From assembly GCA_023662725.1 (NCBI GenBank), contig JAMPIL010000004.1, positions 35,736 to 99,735 on the forward strand: 64,000 nt of DNA, given 5' to 3'. The notes beneath the pieces are model-generated. The model made no database searches and was not told the DNA's origin. It saw only the letters and a program-made list of their open reading frames with translations. Each line of letters starts with the position of its first letter. The stretch's first letter is position 1. Origin of the DNA: Ruminococcus flavefaciens. Its GTDB lineage: Bacteria; Bacillota; Clostridia; Oscillospirales; Ruminococcaceae. A program made the translations under genes and the position numbers. This document shows, piece after piece, positions 1 through 8,044 of the stretch.

Positions 1-1084
1 GACTTCCGGTCGTGATAAGAACGATTCTTTCGCTTTCATAGCGGTTCATCATTTCAATGTCAATGATGATTCCTTCCGGCACTTTAAGATAACCGAGTTC
101 GATCGCCGTATTTATGACGTTTATCATGCTTCTTCCGAAAACAGCAACTTTTCTGCCATATCTTTCCGCAGAGTTGATAATCTGCTGAACACGGTGAATA
201 TTTGAAGAGAAAGTTGCTATGATGATTCTTTTGCCCTCACCCATTTTGAAGAGTCTGTCGAATGATTCTCCGACAGTTCGCTCTGAATGAGTATACCCAG
301 GACGCTCAGCATTTGTCGAATCCGCCATAAGGGCAAGAACTCCTCTGCTTCCGAGTTCACCGAATCTTGCAAGATCAATAATTTCGCCGTCGATAGGGGA
401 GTAATCCACCTTGAAATCGCCTGTGTGGACAATAATTCCTGCCGGAGTATGAATAGCCATACCAACAGCGTCAGGAATAGAATGGTTTACCTTTATAAAT
501 TCGACTGCCATGCATCCCATTTTAACGGTCTTTTTAGGCTGAACAACGTTCAGCGTGACTTTGCCGTAAAGACCGTGTTCACGGAGCTTGCCTTCAATAA
601 GACCTATAGTAAGCCTTGTTCCGTAAACAGGAACATTGATTTTTTTAAGAAGATAAGCAAGACCGCCGATATGGTCTTCATGTCCGTGAGTAATAACGAT
701 TCCTCTTATTTTCTCTTTATTACGCTCAACATAGGTAAAATCCGGTATAACTATATCAACTCCGGGCATATCAGCATCAGGAAATGCAAGTCCGCAGTCG
801 AGAATAAAAATATCGTTGGAGCATTCAAAAACGGTCATATTTTTTCCGATCTCGTTCAATCCGCCGAGAGGAATTATCTTTACCGGAGTCCTTTTTATTT
901 CTTTAGGCTGTTTCGGGCGTGATTTTGCTGGGATTAACGAAATCTGTGTTTCGTTTGCATTGACATTATTATTCTGCGGAGCCGATGATTTTGACGGCTT
1001 TTTATAATATCTTTTATGTGCAGATGAAGGATTTCCATAATTGTTTCTGCGTGTATACTTCTTATTATTTTCTTTTTCGTTCAC
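1..1084 (-). CDS. rnj: Ribonuclease J, C-terminally cut by the window edge
   Basis: About 361 N-terminal residues of a metallo-beta-lactamase/beta-CASP ribonuclease, the 5'-3' exo- and endoribonuclease that acts in mRNA turnover and rRNA processing in the cytoplasm. The zinc motif HGHEDHIGG is encoded near 680-700, preceded by the usual PLGGLNEIGKN (near 840-870) and DCGLAFPD segments. The start is taken as the GTG at 1084, six to seven bases after AGAGAGG; no ATG precedes the conserved core in this frame. The first 60 or so residues are a basic, asparagine-rich extension seen in many clostridial RNase J proteins. Full-length homologues are about 550-560 residues, so roughly 200 residues lie outside the window. 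Family assignment is firm; the paralogue (J1 or J2) cannot be told. Confidence 0.92.
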   Translation of the reverse strand, partial: MNEKENNKKYTRRNNYGNPSSAHKRYYKKPSKSSAPQNNNVNANETQISLIPAKSRPKQPKEIKRTPVKIIPLGGLNEIGKNMTVFECSNDIFILDCGLAFPDADMPGVDIVIPDFTYVERNKEKIRGIVITHGHEDHIGGLAYLLKKINVPVYGTRLTIGLIEGKLREHGLYGKVTLNVVQPKKTVKMGCMAVEFIKVNHSIPDAVGMAIHTPAGIIVHTGDFKVDYSPIDGEIIDLARFGELGSRGVLALMADSTNAERPGYTHSERTVGESFDRLFKMGEGKRIIIATFSSNIHRVQQIINSAERYGRKVAVFGRSMINVINTAIELGYLKVPEGIIIDIEMMNRYESERIVLITTGS

Positions 1085-1389
1085 TATATAACCTCTCTTT
1101 CGTTGTCCGAGGAGCTTCTGAACTGGAACGAACGTGTTCAGGAAAACTCCGATTTATGTATATACGAATGGATTTCCGAATAAATTAAAGTTTTTATTTT
1201 GTAAAAATGTGTGATTCATCATTTTTGAACATGAAAAAATTCGAATATGCTTCTAAGAGGAAGAAGGATATCAGTAAATTATGTATAAAACGTTTATATT
1301 CGGAGAAAAGAGAAGAAAAACTTCTCTTAAAATATATTTAATGGCAGTTCTGTATGCCAATAAAGTCTTGAAAATACGGATTTATCATT

Positions 1390-1435
1390 TGAAAGCTGAA
1401 TATAAAGTGTAGCGGAGCAGTATATTCAGCTTTCA
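1390..1435. terminator. 15-bp perfect inverted repeat in a gene-free stretch
   Basis: TGAAAGCTGAATATA at 1390-1404 is exactly complementary to 1421-1435, with a 16-base loop, and A-rich sequence follows on the plus strand. It is the only ordered structure in the AT-rich 1085-1589 interval between rnj and the next gene; no coding frame there has a ribosome site. It could be a weak terminator for the minus-strand gene upstream of rnj, or a small palindromic repeat. Confidence 0.45.
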
Positions 1436-1589
1436 TCAAAAAAATATACAATATAATTATACAAAGATTTTAGTGAAATGTCAATAGAAAAACAGATTGT
1501 TTTTTAACATTATGCATAATAAATAAAATTTGCATACTATTTTCATTTTTATAAGAACTTGTGTTCATGCAGAAAATACCGTGTTTACT

Positions 1590-2696
1590 TCACATATCGT
1601 CGTATAAGTTTATCCTGCGTAGTTTTTCTGACCATGAATGGCAAAGTTCTGAAGCAGTTTCGGAATTATATGCCTGTGCAACAAGTGTTATCCTGTTTTT
1701 TCCGCTTCTTGAGATCAGAATTTTTCCTCCGTTTTCGGAATAAGCTTTTTTTATCGGTATTTTTTCTGCATTATCAAGAGTCACTTCACGTTTGACTGAA
1801 GCAAACTGCGGAAGTTTTTTTATTGTATCAATTAATTTTTTTCTGTCTGATGCAAGCTTTACACACATATAAAGGGGATCGTAGAGAAATCGCTGAGCTG
1901 CCGCTTTTTCCGGGATCGGATCTTCATAAGAAAATCTAACCAACTTCAATTTATTTTCATCATTGATAAAATCTGCAGCATAATGAAAATCTGACGGAAT
2001 ATAAATCTCTTTTTCCTTTTCTGAAAGAATAACAGCATAGGTCAGAATAAGTTTTTCATGTGAAATGAAGCCGACCTCATTTGAATAAGCGTTTACACGC
2101 TGACCATCGTCCGATATCTGAAAGACGATTTTCTCATCATCTCCGGTAAAAAATTCGTTCCAAAGCGAGCGGACAGAACGATTTCCGCAGCTTATTCCAG
2201 CCGGAATTGACGCATTTATATTATTAATAGAATCTGCAATATTGTCGATGTAAATGCTCCGAAATGAAGTGACCGCAGTTATTTTTCCGTTTTTTTCAGA
2301 TATTTCTGCCGGAGAACCATTCATTATGTTTTTTAGCTGACGTCCGTTTATCGGAAAACGATTACCATTGAAAATTGATATTTTTACGCTGTTTCCGCAT
2401 CCGCTCACATAAATTCCACAATCTGCTGAAAGCAGGGGAAATCCGAATCTGAATGACGGCAGATCAGTATTTTCGCAGACATACACATCACGTCCGCATT
2501 CTGAAATTCCACAGCAGACCGCATATAGAATGTGATTATGACCGAAACCGTCGCATCCTATGCTGAAACGTTTGAAGTGAGCCGACAAAATCCGTCCGAA
2601 TTCAGCCGCAGCAGAAGAGCTTAAGGTAACATTCGGAAGAGATTCGCAAGTTCCGTCTTTAAAACTAAAATATTTGTTTTCTCCTGAATAGCTCAT
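1590..2696 (-). CDS. Degenerate phosphohexomutase-like protein, function unknown
   Basis: 368 residues, start ATG after AAGGAGG. The fold appears to be that of alpha-D-phosphohexomutases (phosphomannomutase/phosphoglucosamine mutase). Residues around 45-125 follow the family order: a GCDGFGHN segment where active enzymes have GRDTRxSS, then LPSFRFGFPLLSADCGIYV where they have PTPxLxFxVxxLxADxGIxI. However, the phosphoserine loop TASHNP is replaced by VSGCGN, and the metal loop DGDGDR by SDDGQR near residue 200. A following FISHEKLILTYAVIL stretch matches the start of domain III. This suggests a pseudoenzyme or a much-diverged enzyme. Length is below the 450-500 residues of active members, and the C-terminal phosphate-binding domain is hard to recognise. 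The identification rests on motif spacing only. Confidence 0.5.
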   Translation of the reverse strand: MSYSGENKYFSFKDGTCESLPNVTLSSSAAAEFGRILSAHFKRFSIGCDGFGHNHILYAVCCGISECGRDVYVCENTDLPSFRFGFPLLSADCGIYVSGCGNSVKISIFNGNRFPINGRQLKNIMNGSPAEISEKNGKITAVTSFRSIYIDNIADSINNINASIPAGISCGNRSVRSLWNEFFTGDDEKIVFQISDDGQRVNAYSNEVGFISHEKLILTYAVILSEKEKEIYIPSDFHYAADFINDENKLKLVRFSYEDPIPEKAAAQRFLYDPLYMCVKLASDRKKLIDTIKKLPQFASVKREVTLDNAEKIPIKKAYSENGGKILISRSGKNRITLVAQAYNSETASELCHSWSEKLRRINLYDDM

Positions 2697-2721
2697 ATTT
2701 TTCCTCCTTAAAACCTGTAAC

Positions 2722-2949
2722 TAGAGCGTGTTCACATAAAAATAAATATGCGGATTTTCGAGCATAATTTTAGCGAATACAAGGGTGCGGATGTCCGGTG
2801 GACATCTCTGCGAAGCAGAAGCACCGACCGAGACGACAGTCGAGACTCGAAAATATGCAGGCAAGCTGTCGCTTAGCAAATATTTTCAACGCAGTAGTCG
2901 TCAAAATTTGCCGAAAATACGTGCGTTGTATTTATGTGAACACGCTCTA
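2722..2949. mobile_element. MITE, 228 bp, TA-flanked terminal inverted repeats
   Basis: The ends are exact 19-bp inverted repeats, TAGAGCGTGTTCACATAAA at 2722-2740 and its complement at 2931-2949. Each outer end is a TA dinucleotide, as expected for a TA target duplication of IS630/Tc1-type elements. There is no coding capacity inside. The interior holds several short palindromes, for example GATGTCC-ggt-GGACATC near 2788, so the RNA would fold extensively. It sits between the symporter stop and the ribosome site of the upstream gene. The non-autonomous class is inferred; no full-length partner is in the window. Confidence 0.75.
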
Positions 2950-2988
2950 ATACTTTAATATTCTATTAATTGACGTTTTCAGGAGGTT

Positions 2989-4236
2989 TTATTCCTTTTT
3001 AACTTTTTTGATAAGCAAAATAAGTCCCAGGAGATTTGGAAAAGCCATTAAGCCGTTAAAAATATCCGATAGAATCCATATTGTATTCAGCGACAGGATA
3101 GCTCCAAGCGATGCTGCGACAGAAAAAATTAACGAAAAATTTTTACCGGATAGCCTTCCGGTAAGAAATCTATATGCCGTTTCTCCGCAGTAATACCATC
3201 CTATAACAGTGCAGAAAGCGAATACTGCCATTTCAAATGAAAGAAACAGATCGCTGTAACTGCCGAGTACACGGGAAAAAGCTCCTGCAACAGAGCCGTC
3301 CGGTGAAGCGGACAAAATGACAAGAGCCGTCAAGGTACAGCATATCATCGTATCAAAAAATACCTCGAACATACTCCACATTCCCTGAAGCTTGGGAGAA
3401 TCACTTTCAGCAGCGCTATGAAGAATAGGCGAGCTTCCAAGTCCGGCTTCATTGGAAAAGATTCCTCTTCTGATACCGACTGAAACAGCATATCCGACAG
3501 TTCCGCCCGAAACCTGTCTTAATCCAAAAGCCTGAGAGAATATCGAAACGAAAGCAGATGAAAAGCTATTCCTGAATTTAATTAGAAGAATTATACAAAC
3601 TATCGTATAAAGAACGGAAGCAAGCGGCAAAAGTGTTTGCGCAGCAGAACCGATACGTTTTGCGCCTCCGCTTGTAACTGCGAAAATAATAAGGAAAATT
3701 ATTACGGCCGCAGCATATTTATTTACATCCGCACATCTGCTTATACTTTCTGTTAAAGAACTTACCTGAACCATTCCGCCCATTCCGAAAGCTGCTCCGA
3801 GACACATTACTGCAAAAAATACTGCGAGCAGATGGGAACCTACTCCTTTGCTGAGATACGCCATAGGACCTTTAAAGTCGGAATCACTGTAAATAACAGA
3901 TAAACTGTTTTCGGCGTAAACAAGAGCCATACCAAGAAGGGCTGAAATCCACATCCAGAAAATAGCTCCGGCTCCTCCCAGCGCTAAAGCAGAAGCAACT
4001 CCTGTTATGTTTCCTGTTCCCATAGCTGTTCCGAGCGACATACAAACAGTTTTCCACTGAGAGATTCCTTCTTTATCAGATTTGTTTTCATTTTTGGAAT
4101 GCTTTATAAGATAGGGGAGGGTTTTAAGCTGAATAAATCCAAGTTTAATGGTATAAACAGCTCCTGTAAAGAGAAGAAGAAAAATCAATCCTCCGCCCCA
4201 GACATGTGAACTGAGCTTTTCAAGAAAAATTATCAT
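2989..4236 (-). CDS. Sodium:amino acid symporter, AGCS family
   Basis: A 415-residue integral membrane carrier that imports alanine or glycine with sodium. The family signature is plain: an MGTGNITGVASAL stretch near the second membrane segment and FSNEAGLGSSPILHSAAE near residue 260, followed by the conserved GMWSMFEVFFDTMICCTLTALVIL helix. About ten hydrophobic helices are visible. The start at 4236 is chosen over an upstream frame-compatible ATG at 4269 because GGAGG stands seven bases before it and because the N-terminus MIIFLEKLSSHVWG fits the family. It is slightly shorter than the usual 450 residues. It is divergent from the next operon, leaving about 100 bp for both promoters. The substrate cannot be told from sequence. 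Confidence 0.9.
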   Translation of the reverse strand: MIIFLEKLSSHVWGGGLIFLLLFTGAVYTIKLGFIQLKTLPYLIKHSKNENKSDKEGISQWKTVCMSLGTAMGTGNITGVASALALGGAGAIFWMWISALLGMALVYAENSLSVIYSDSDFKGPMAYLSKGVGSHLLAVFFAVMCLGAAFGMGGMVQVSSLTESISRCADVNKYAAAVIIFLIIFAVTSGGAKRIGSAAQTLLPLASVLYTIVCIILLIKFRNSFSSAFVSIFSQAFGLRQVSGGTVGYAVSVGIRRGIFSNEAGLGSSPILHSAAESDSPKLQGMWSMFEVFFDTMICCTLTALVILSASPDGSVAGAFSRVLGSYSDLFLSFEMAVFAFCTVIGWYYCGETAYRFLTGRLSGKNFSLIFSVAASLGAILSLNTIWILSDIFNGLMAFPNLLGLILLIKKVKKE

Positions 4237-4276
4237 GAATAAACCTCCGGGAATATTTATTTTCTGCAAAAAGTGG

Positions 4277-4310
4277 TATACAGTACAAGATATTTGTGGT
4301 ATAATAGTTT
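4277..4310 (+). promoter_or_regulatory. Promoter of the PH-domain operon, with an inverted repeat over the -10
   Basis: TATAAT at 4300-4305 with an extended TGG in front, and a weak -35 TATACA at 4277-4282, spacer 17. GGTATAA and TTATACC (4298-4317) form an inverted repeat over the -10 and start site, and a further GGTATA lies at 4275, so a repressor site is possible. Confidence 0.6.
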
Positions 4311-4333
4311 TATACCAATTAAGGAGGCAGAAA

Positions 4334-4774
4334 GTGAAACGTTTTTATCCTGACAACAATTCTCTTACAGTTTTGAGAATGATTATAACTATATTTATTT
4401 TAACCATTATAGCAGCAATGAAATATTACATTCCTTCAGCCAAATTTGTTCTTATCACAGGAATAATACTTGCAGCGATCGGTTTTATTATCATGTTTGT
4501 TTACCTGCCGATATATTTTTCCTCGATAAAATATATCGTTACTGATTCTGAAATCACCAAAACCTGCGGAGTGTTTATAAAAACTCATCAGACGGTACGC
4601 TTCTCTTCGATTCAGTATACAACTATCATCCGAACTCCGTTTTCAAAATACACAGGAATTAATATCATTATTTTTTTTGTTTTCGGGGGACAGCTCCGTC
4701 TTACATTTATCGGTTATAACGATATGCTTGAAATCATTAAACTTACAGGAAGCGTCAGCGGAAAGGAGATATGA
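4334..4774 (+). CDS. Membrane protein with bacterial PH domain (YdbS-like)
   Basis: 146 residues. Two membrane helices (about residues 15-33 and 38-60) are followed by a bPH2/DUF304-type domain with the typical YIVTDSEITKTCGVF and VRFSSIQYTTIIRTPFSKYTGI strands. The start is the GTG at 4334, six bases after AAGGAGG; an in-frame ATG at 4235 would sit upstream of the promoter. Its last four bases overlap an ATG of the next gene, so the two are translationally coupled. In Bacillus the paired YdbS/YdbT proteins are membrane proteins linked to resistance to heterologous antimicrobial peptides. That role is known for the family, not shown here. Confidence 0.8.
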   Translation: MKRFYPDNNSLTVLRMIITIFILTIIAAMKYYIPSAKFVLITGIILAAIGFIIMFVYLPIYFSSIKYIVTDSEITKTCGVFIKTHQTVRFSSIQYTTIIRTPFSKYTGINIIIFFVFGGQLRLTFIGYNDMLEIIKLTGSVSGKEI

Positions 4775-4776
4775 AA

Positions 4777-6234
4777 ATGCATCACGAACATCCGCTTAGA
4801 ATACTTCGGTATTCAGCCAAAAATATATGGCTTTTAATCTTCCCGCTTTTAAGAGGTCTTCGTTTTATAAGATTTAGTAAGGATTGGTTTTATAACTGGG
4901 TAAAAGGAGCGTGGTTTGATATTCTGGTGGTCGGAACAATCATTATGTTCGGTCTTGTAAGGTGGTATTGCTCGACAATTGAAATTTCTGATTCAGCTAT
5001 AATTCACAATGATGGGCTTTTCTTTCGGTTAAGCAAAGCAATTCCGTATTCAAAGGTCAGTTCAGCAACAACCGAACGTCCATTTTATCTGCTTCCGTTT
5101 AATGCGGTTAAGCTGAGTTGTGATACTCGTGCGGGAATTTTTAAATCAACTGACATGAAGCTTTTGATAACCGAAAAAACTTGTACAGAAATAATGAAAA
5201 AAATGCCTCGTGTCAATGAGGAAAATAAAATAGAAAATATACCTAAACCTACTGCTCTTTCTATAATTTTATTTTCAGTCTTCTTCTCAAGCGGCTTTTC
5301 AGGCACGATTTACATTGCGGCTTTTTTCTTTCAGGGAGGAAACATTGCAAGAAACATTATAGGAGCGTCGCTTAGCCGTATTACCGAAGAAACATCTAAA
5401 TTTACTCACAAATGGGTAAATAAAATTCCGGATGCAGCTATAATTGCCGGAGTTTTCTTTATCTGCGCATGGATTCTTTCTTTTATTGTAAATTTACTTC
5501 GTTATTCAAGATTTTCTGTTAGCTGTGATAATAAATGTTTTTACACATCATACGGCGTTCTTACAAAAAAGGAGCATCAGATAACCGCTTCTCATATTAA
5601 TTATACAGATCTTCGTCAGAATCTTATTATGAAATTTTTTGAAGCTGTTGCCGTTCATATAAGCTGTGCAGGATATGGAGTAAGCAAGAGAAGTTTACCG
5701 GTTCTTCTTCCTGTAAGAAAAGAAAAAAATATCGGAAAAGATCTTGAAGCGATAGGAGTTCTCAGCGGAATTAAGAATGATTTCAAACCAAAAATGAATG
5801 GATTATGGCAATATATCTGGCAGCCGGTTATTTTGTCGGCTTCTCTTTTTCCGATTCACTTTACTGTTTCATATTTTTTTCCAAGCTTTTCGAAACTTAC
5901 ATTATTTGCTGCAATTATGCTGTCAATTCCGTCAATATGGTTTATAATAGTTAAAATCGCAGCTTTTTTTACAAGCGGAATATCAATATATGATGATAAA
6001 ATTATGATAAGATGCTGTAAATGGACAGGTTTTCATACGGTTGTGGCTGAAAGAAAAAAGCTCGTTAAAACAGGTTTTGAACAGACTATTTTTCAGAAAA
6101 TGGGTGGCAGATGCAGCGTTAGCTTTTGGTTTGAAGGAGAAGAACGTATAAAATATAAAGTCAAGGCAATTGATATAAGAAATGCTGTTAGAATTTCTGA
6201 ACTGCTTGATCATAATATTGGAAAATCTTTATAA
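4777..6234 (+). CDS. Multi-pass PH-domain protein (YdbT-like)
   Basis: 485 residues from the ATG at 4777. An ATG six bases earlier (4771) lies almost on top of the AAGGAG, so the second is preferred. It contains three bPH2/DUF304-like soluble segments (near residues 70-130, 245-320 and 400-475) separated by pairs of hydrophobic helices, the usual YdbT plan. Second gene of a two-gene operon with the small PH protein; both probably form one membrane complex. No terminator is obvious in the roughly 40 bases before the tRNA promoter. Confidence 0.8.
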   Translation: MHHEHPLRILRYSAKNIWLLIFPLLRGLRFIRFSKDWFYNWVKGAWFDILVVGTIIMFGLVRWYCSTIEISDSAIIHNDGLFFRLSKAIPYSKVSSATTERPFYLLPFNAVKLSCDTRAGIFKSTDMKLLITEKTCTEIMKKMPRVNEENKIENIPKPTALSIILFSVFFSSGFSGTIYIAAFFFQGGNIARNIIGASLSRITEETSKFTHKWVNKIPDAAIIAGVFFICAWILSFIVNLLRYSRFSVSCDNKCFYTSYGVLTKKEHQITASHINYTDLRQNLIMKFFEAVAVHISCAGYGVSKRSLPVLLPVRKEKNIGKDLEAIGVLSGIKNDFKPKMNGLWQYIWQPVILSASLFPIHFTVSYFFPSFSKLTLFAAIMLSIPSIWFIIVKIAAFFTSGISIYDDKIMIRCCKWTGFHTVVAERKKLVKTGFEQTIFQKMGGRCSVSFWFEGEERIKYKVKAIDIRNAVRISELLDHNIGKSL

Positions 6235-6275
6235 ATTATAATTTGAAATTTTTTTCATTTTCTTATAAAAAATAC

Positions 6276-6304
6276 TTGACAAACCTATTTTGATGTGATA
6301 TAAT
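6276..6304 (+). promoter_or_regulatory. tRNA-Pro promoter
   Basis: Consensus TTGACA at 6276-6281, 17-base spacer and TATAAT at 6299-6304, ending 29 bases before the mature tRNA. Confidence 0.85.
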
Positions 6305-6333
6305 ATATATCGTTGATTGATTAACTACGTTGT

Positions 6334-6409
6334 CTGGGTGTGGCGCAGTTGGTAGCGCGCTACCTTGGGGTGGTAGAGGCCGTGGGTTCAAGTCCCGTCA
6401 CTCAGACCA
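6334..6409 (+). tRNA. tRNA-Pro (anticodon GGG)
   Basis: Cloverleaf: acceptor 6334-6340 (CTGGGTG) pairs with 6399-6405 (CACTCAG), discriminator A at 6406 and encoded CCA at 6407-6409. The anticodon stem CTACC/GGTAG encloses the loop TTGGGGT, giving anticodon GGG for proline. The T arm carries GTTCAAGTC. It is the probable integration target of the prophage that follows. The tRNA stays intact because the last bases (CA) are shared with the phage end. Confidence 0.93.
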
Positions 6410-6517
6410 TAATCGTATCAGCAATGATACAATGTAAGAAATGCACTCACTTGGTGGGTGCATTTTTTTCGTGCTTGGGTGCAAAATCAAACGATTACAA
6501 TACCCGATGCACCCACT
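6408..6517. repeat. Left prophage end, 110-bp direct repeat copy 1 (attL region)
   Basis: 108 of 110 bases match 60832-60941 with no gap; the two differences fall in the T-run after a hairpin and in the cAAtacc/cAGtacc triplet. The repeat begins inside the tRNA CCA end. It contains the dyad GTATCA-gcaa-TGATAC and the 20-mer GGGTGCAAAATCAAACGATT (6477-6496). At both sites a serine recombinase 3' end follows about 65-70 bases later, so this is the phage left arm rather than bacterial sequence. Confidence 0.8.
6440..6468 (+). terminator. Rho-independent terminator after tRNA-Pro
   Basis: Stem AATGCACTCAC / GTGGGTGCATT with a TTG loop, then seven T. It lies inside the 110-bp phage repeat, so the prophage now supplies the tRNA terminator. 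Confidence 0.8.
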
Positions 6518-6535
6518 AAACGTTTGACAGCAAAA

Positions 6536-6572
6536 ACTCCCTTAACAGCGTAATTTTCGCTGTTAAGGGAGT
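6536..6572 (-). terminator. Terminator of the serine recombinase operon
   Basis: A perfect 15-bp stem (ACTCCCTTAACAGCG and complement) around a seven-base loop, 11 bases past the recombinase stop; T-rich on the minus-strand side. Confidence 0.85.
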
Positions 6573-6583
6573 TTGTTGTTTAT

Positions 6584-8044
6584 TCAGATTTTGATTTCCG
6601 TGCCGTCCTTGAACAGAAACACCATACTGCCGTCGTGAAAAACGGTCAACGTTTCAACAAAAGCCGTCCAGATATTCTCATCAAAAGTTTCAAGAATAGA
6701 ATCAGATTTTTTCAGCACACGCAGAATTTCCTGCATCTTGGCAATTCTGCCCTTTCGTTCAACCTCAATCTGTTCTTCGGCATCAATTTGTGCGGCGATT
6801 TCCTCGAATTCCGCCTGCAGTTCAACATTGTGTTCATCCTGCATTTTCAGCTGATTCAGCACAAACTGGCAATTCCTGATAACTACATCTCTCTGCTCGA
6901 AATATCGGGAAAAAGCGTTCAGAAATTTCTGCTGGATTTCATGTTCGTATAAGTGCGGCGTTGTACAAAAGTGCTCACCCTTGAACTTTGAATTGCACTG
7001 GTAAATCACACGGCGATATTTTGAGTTGGAATGCCATACTTTCGCACCAAAATAGCTGCCGCAGTCACCGCAAATCATTTTCGATGCAAAAATACTTGTA
7101 CTGCTGTACTGTTTACCGGCATTTTCACGTTTTAGAAATTCTTCTTGCACAAGATCAAATTCTTCCGGGCTGATGATTGCAGGGTGACTGTTTTCAACGT
7201 AATATTGCGTAATTTCTCCCTCATTGATTTTCTGTTTTTTGGTCAGAAAATCAACCGTGAACTTCTTCTGGAGCAGTGCGTCGCCCTTGTATTTTTCGTT
7301 GGTGAGAATGCTTTTTATTGTACGGCTCGCCCATTTTTCCTTGCCTGCCGGAGTTGGAACGCCTTGTGCGGTAAGCTCTGCTGCGATTTTATACGGCGTA
7401 AGCCCTGCGATGAATTTTCTGTAGATATATCGCACAATTTCGGCTTCCTCCGGCACGATTTCGGGAAGTCCGTCCGCACCTTTTCTGTAGCCTAAAAATG
7501 ATTTGTACGGCAGGCTGACTTTTCCGTCTGCAAAACGTTTTCGCTGTCCCCAAGTGACGTTCTCGGAAATCGAACGGCTTTCCTCCTGAGCAAGCGAGCT
7601 GAGAATACTTATCATCAGTTCGCCTTTGCTGTCAAATGTAAAAATATTTTCCTTTTGGAAATAAACCTCCACATCGTGCTCTTTCAGAAGTCGTATTGTA
7701 CTAAGCGAATCTACGGTATTTCGGGCAAAACGGCTGACGGATTTTGTAATAATTAAATTGATTTTTCCGTCAAGAGCATCCACAACCATCTGCTGAAATC
7801 CCTCACGCTTTTTGGTAGAAGTTCCGCTGATTCCCTCGTCCGTGTAGACTTTTACGAAATCCCAGTCCTCACGCTCCTTGATGAACTTTGTATAATAGTC
7901 AACTTGTGCTTTATAAGAGGTTACCTGTTCTTCCAAATCCGTGGAAACACGAGCATATGCAGCAACCTTTCTTTTCTCGATGTGTGCCGTTGGCATATGA
8001 GTTTCGGGGTTGAACGTTGATGGAATGACCGTTATTTTTGGCAT
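6584..8044 (-). CDS. Large serine recombinase 1 (phage integrase)
   Basis: 486 residues. The resolvase domain comes first: YARVSTD with the nucleophile Ser34, then SVSRFARNT near residue 105 and ENVTWGQRKRFADGK near residue 165. A recombinase domain follows (FIAGLTPYKIAAEL near 215), then a zinc ribbon (CGDCGSYF ... CNSKFKGEHFC, residues about 320-355) and a coiled-coil C-terminus rich in Glu and Lys. It catalyses attP x attB recombination through a 5'-phosphoserine link. It overlaps recombinase 2 by 13 bases and is the last gene of the phage transcript, directly beside the attachment site, the usual place for the integrase. Its closest relative in the window is the fragment at 61006-61900. 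Confidence 0.93.
   Translation of the reverse strand: MPKITVIPSTFNPETHMPTAHIEKRKVAAYARVSTDLEEQVTSYKAQVDYYTKFIKEREDWDFVKVYTDEGISGTSTKKREGFQQMVVDALDGKINLIITKSVSRFARNTVDSLSTIRLLKEHDVEVYFQKENIFTFDSKGELMISILSSLAQEESRSISENVTWGQRKRFADGKVSLPYKSFLGYRKGADGLPEIVPEEAEIVRYIYRKFIAGLTPYKIAAELTAQGVPTPAGKEKWASRTIKSILTNEKYKGDALLQKKFTVDFLTKKQKINEGEITQYYVENSHPAIISPEEFDLVQEEFLKRENAGKQYSSTSIFASKMICGDCGSYFGAKVWHSNSKYRRVIYQCNSKFKGEHFCTTPHLYEHEIQQKFLNAFSRYFEQRDVVIRNCQFVLNQLKMQDEHNVELQAEFEEIAAQIDAEEQIEVERKGRIAKMQEILRVLKKSDSILETFDENIWTAFVETLTVFHDGSMVFLFKDGTEIKI

Noticed and set aside
287-922. Open plus-strand frame of 211 codons
   Set aside because: It is antisense to RNase J, whose reading frame carries conserved metal-binding motifs; no ribosome site and no protein-like pattern.
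4235-4333. Longer N-terminus for the first PH-domain protein
   Set aside because: It would begin upstream of the promoter at 4277-4305; the GTG at 4334 has a good AAGGAGG.
6408-6517. 110-bp repeat as a duplication of bacterial sequence downstream of the tRNA
   Set aside because: Both copies are followed by homologous recombinase 3' ends in the same orientation, so the repeat belongs to the phage end; an empty site would settle it.
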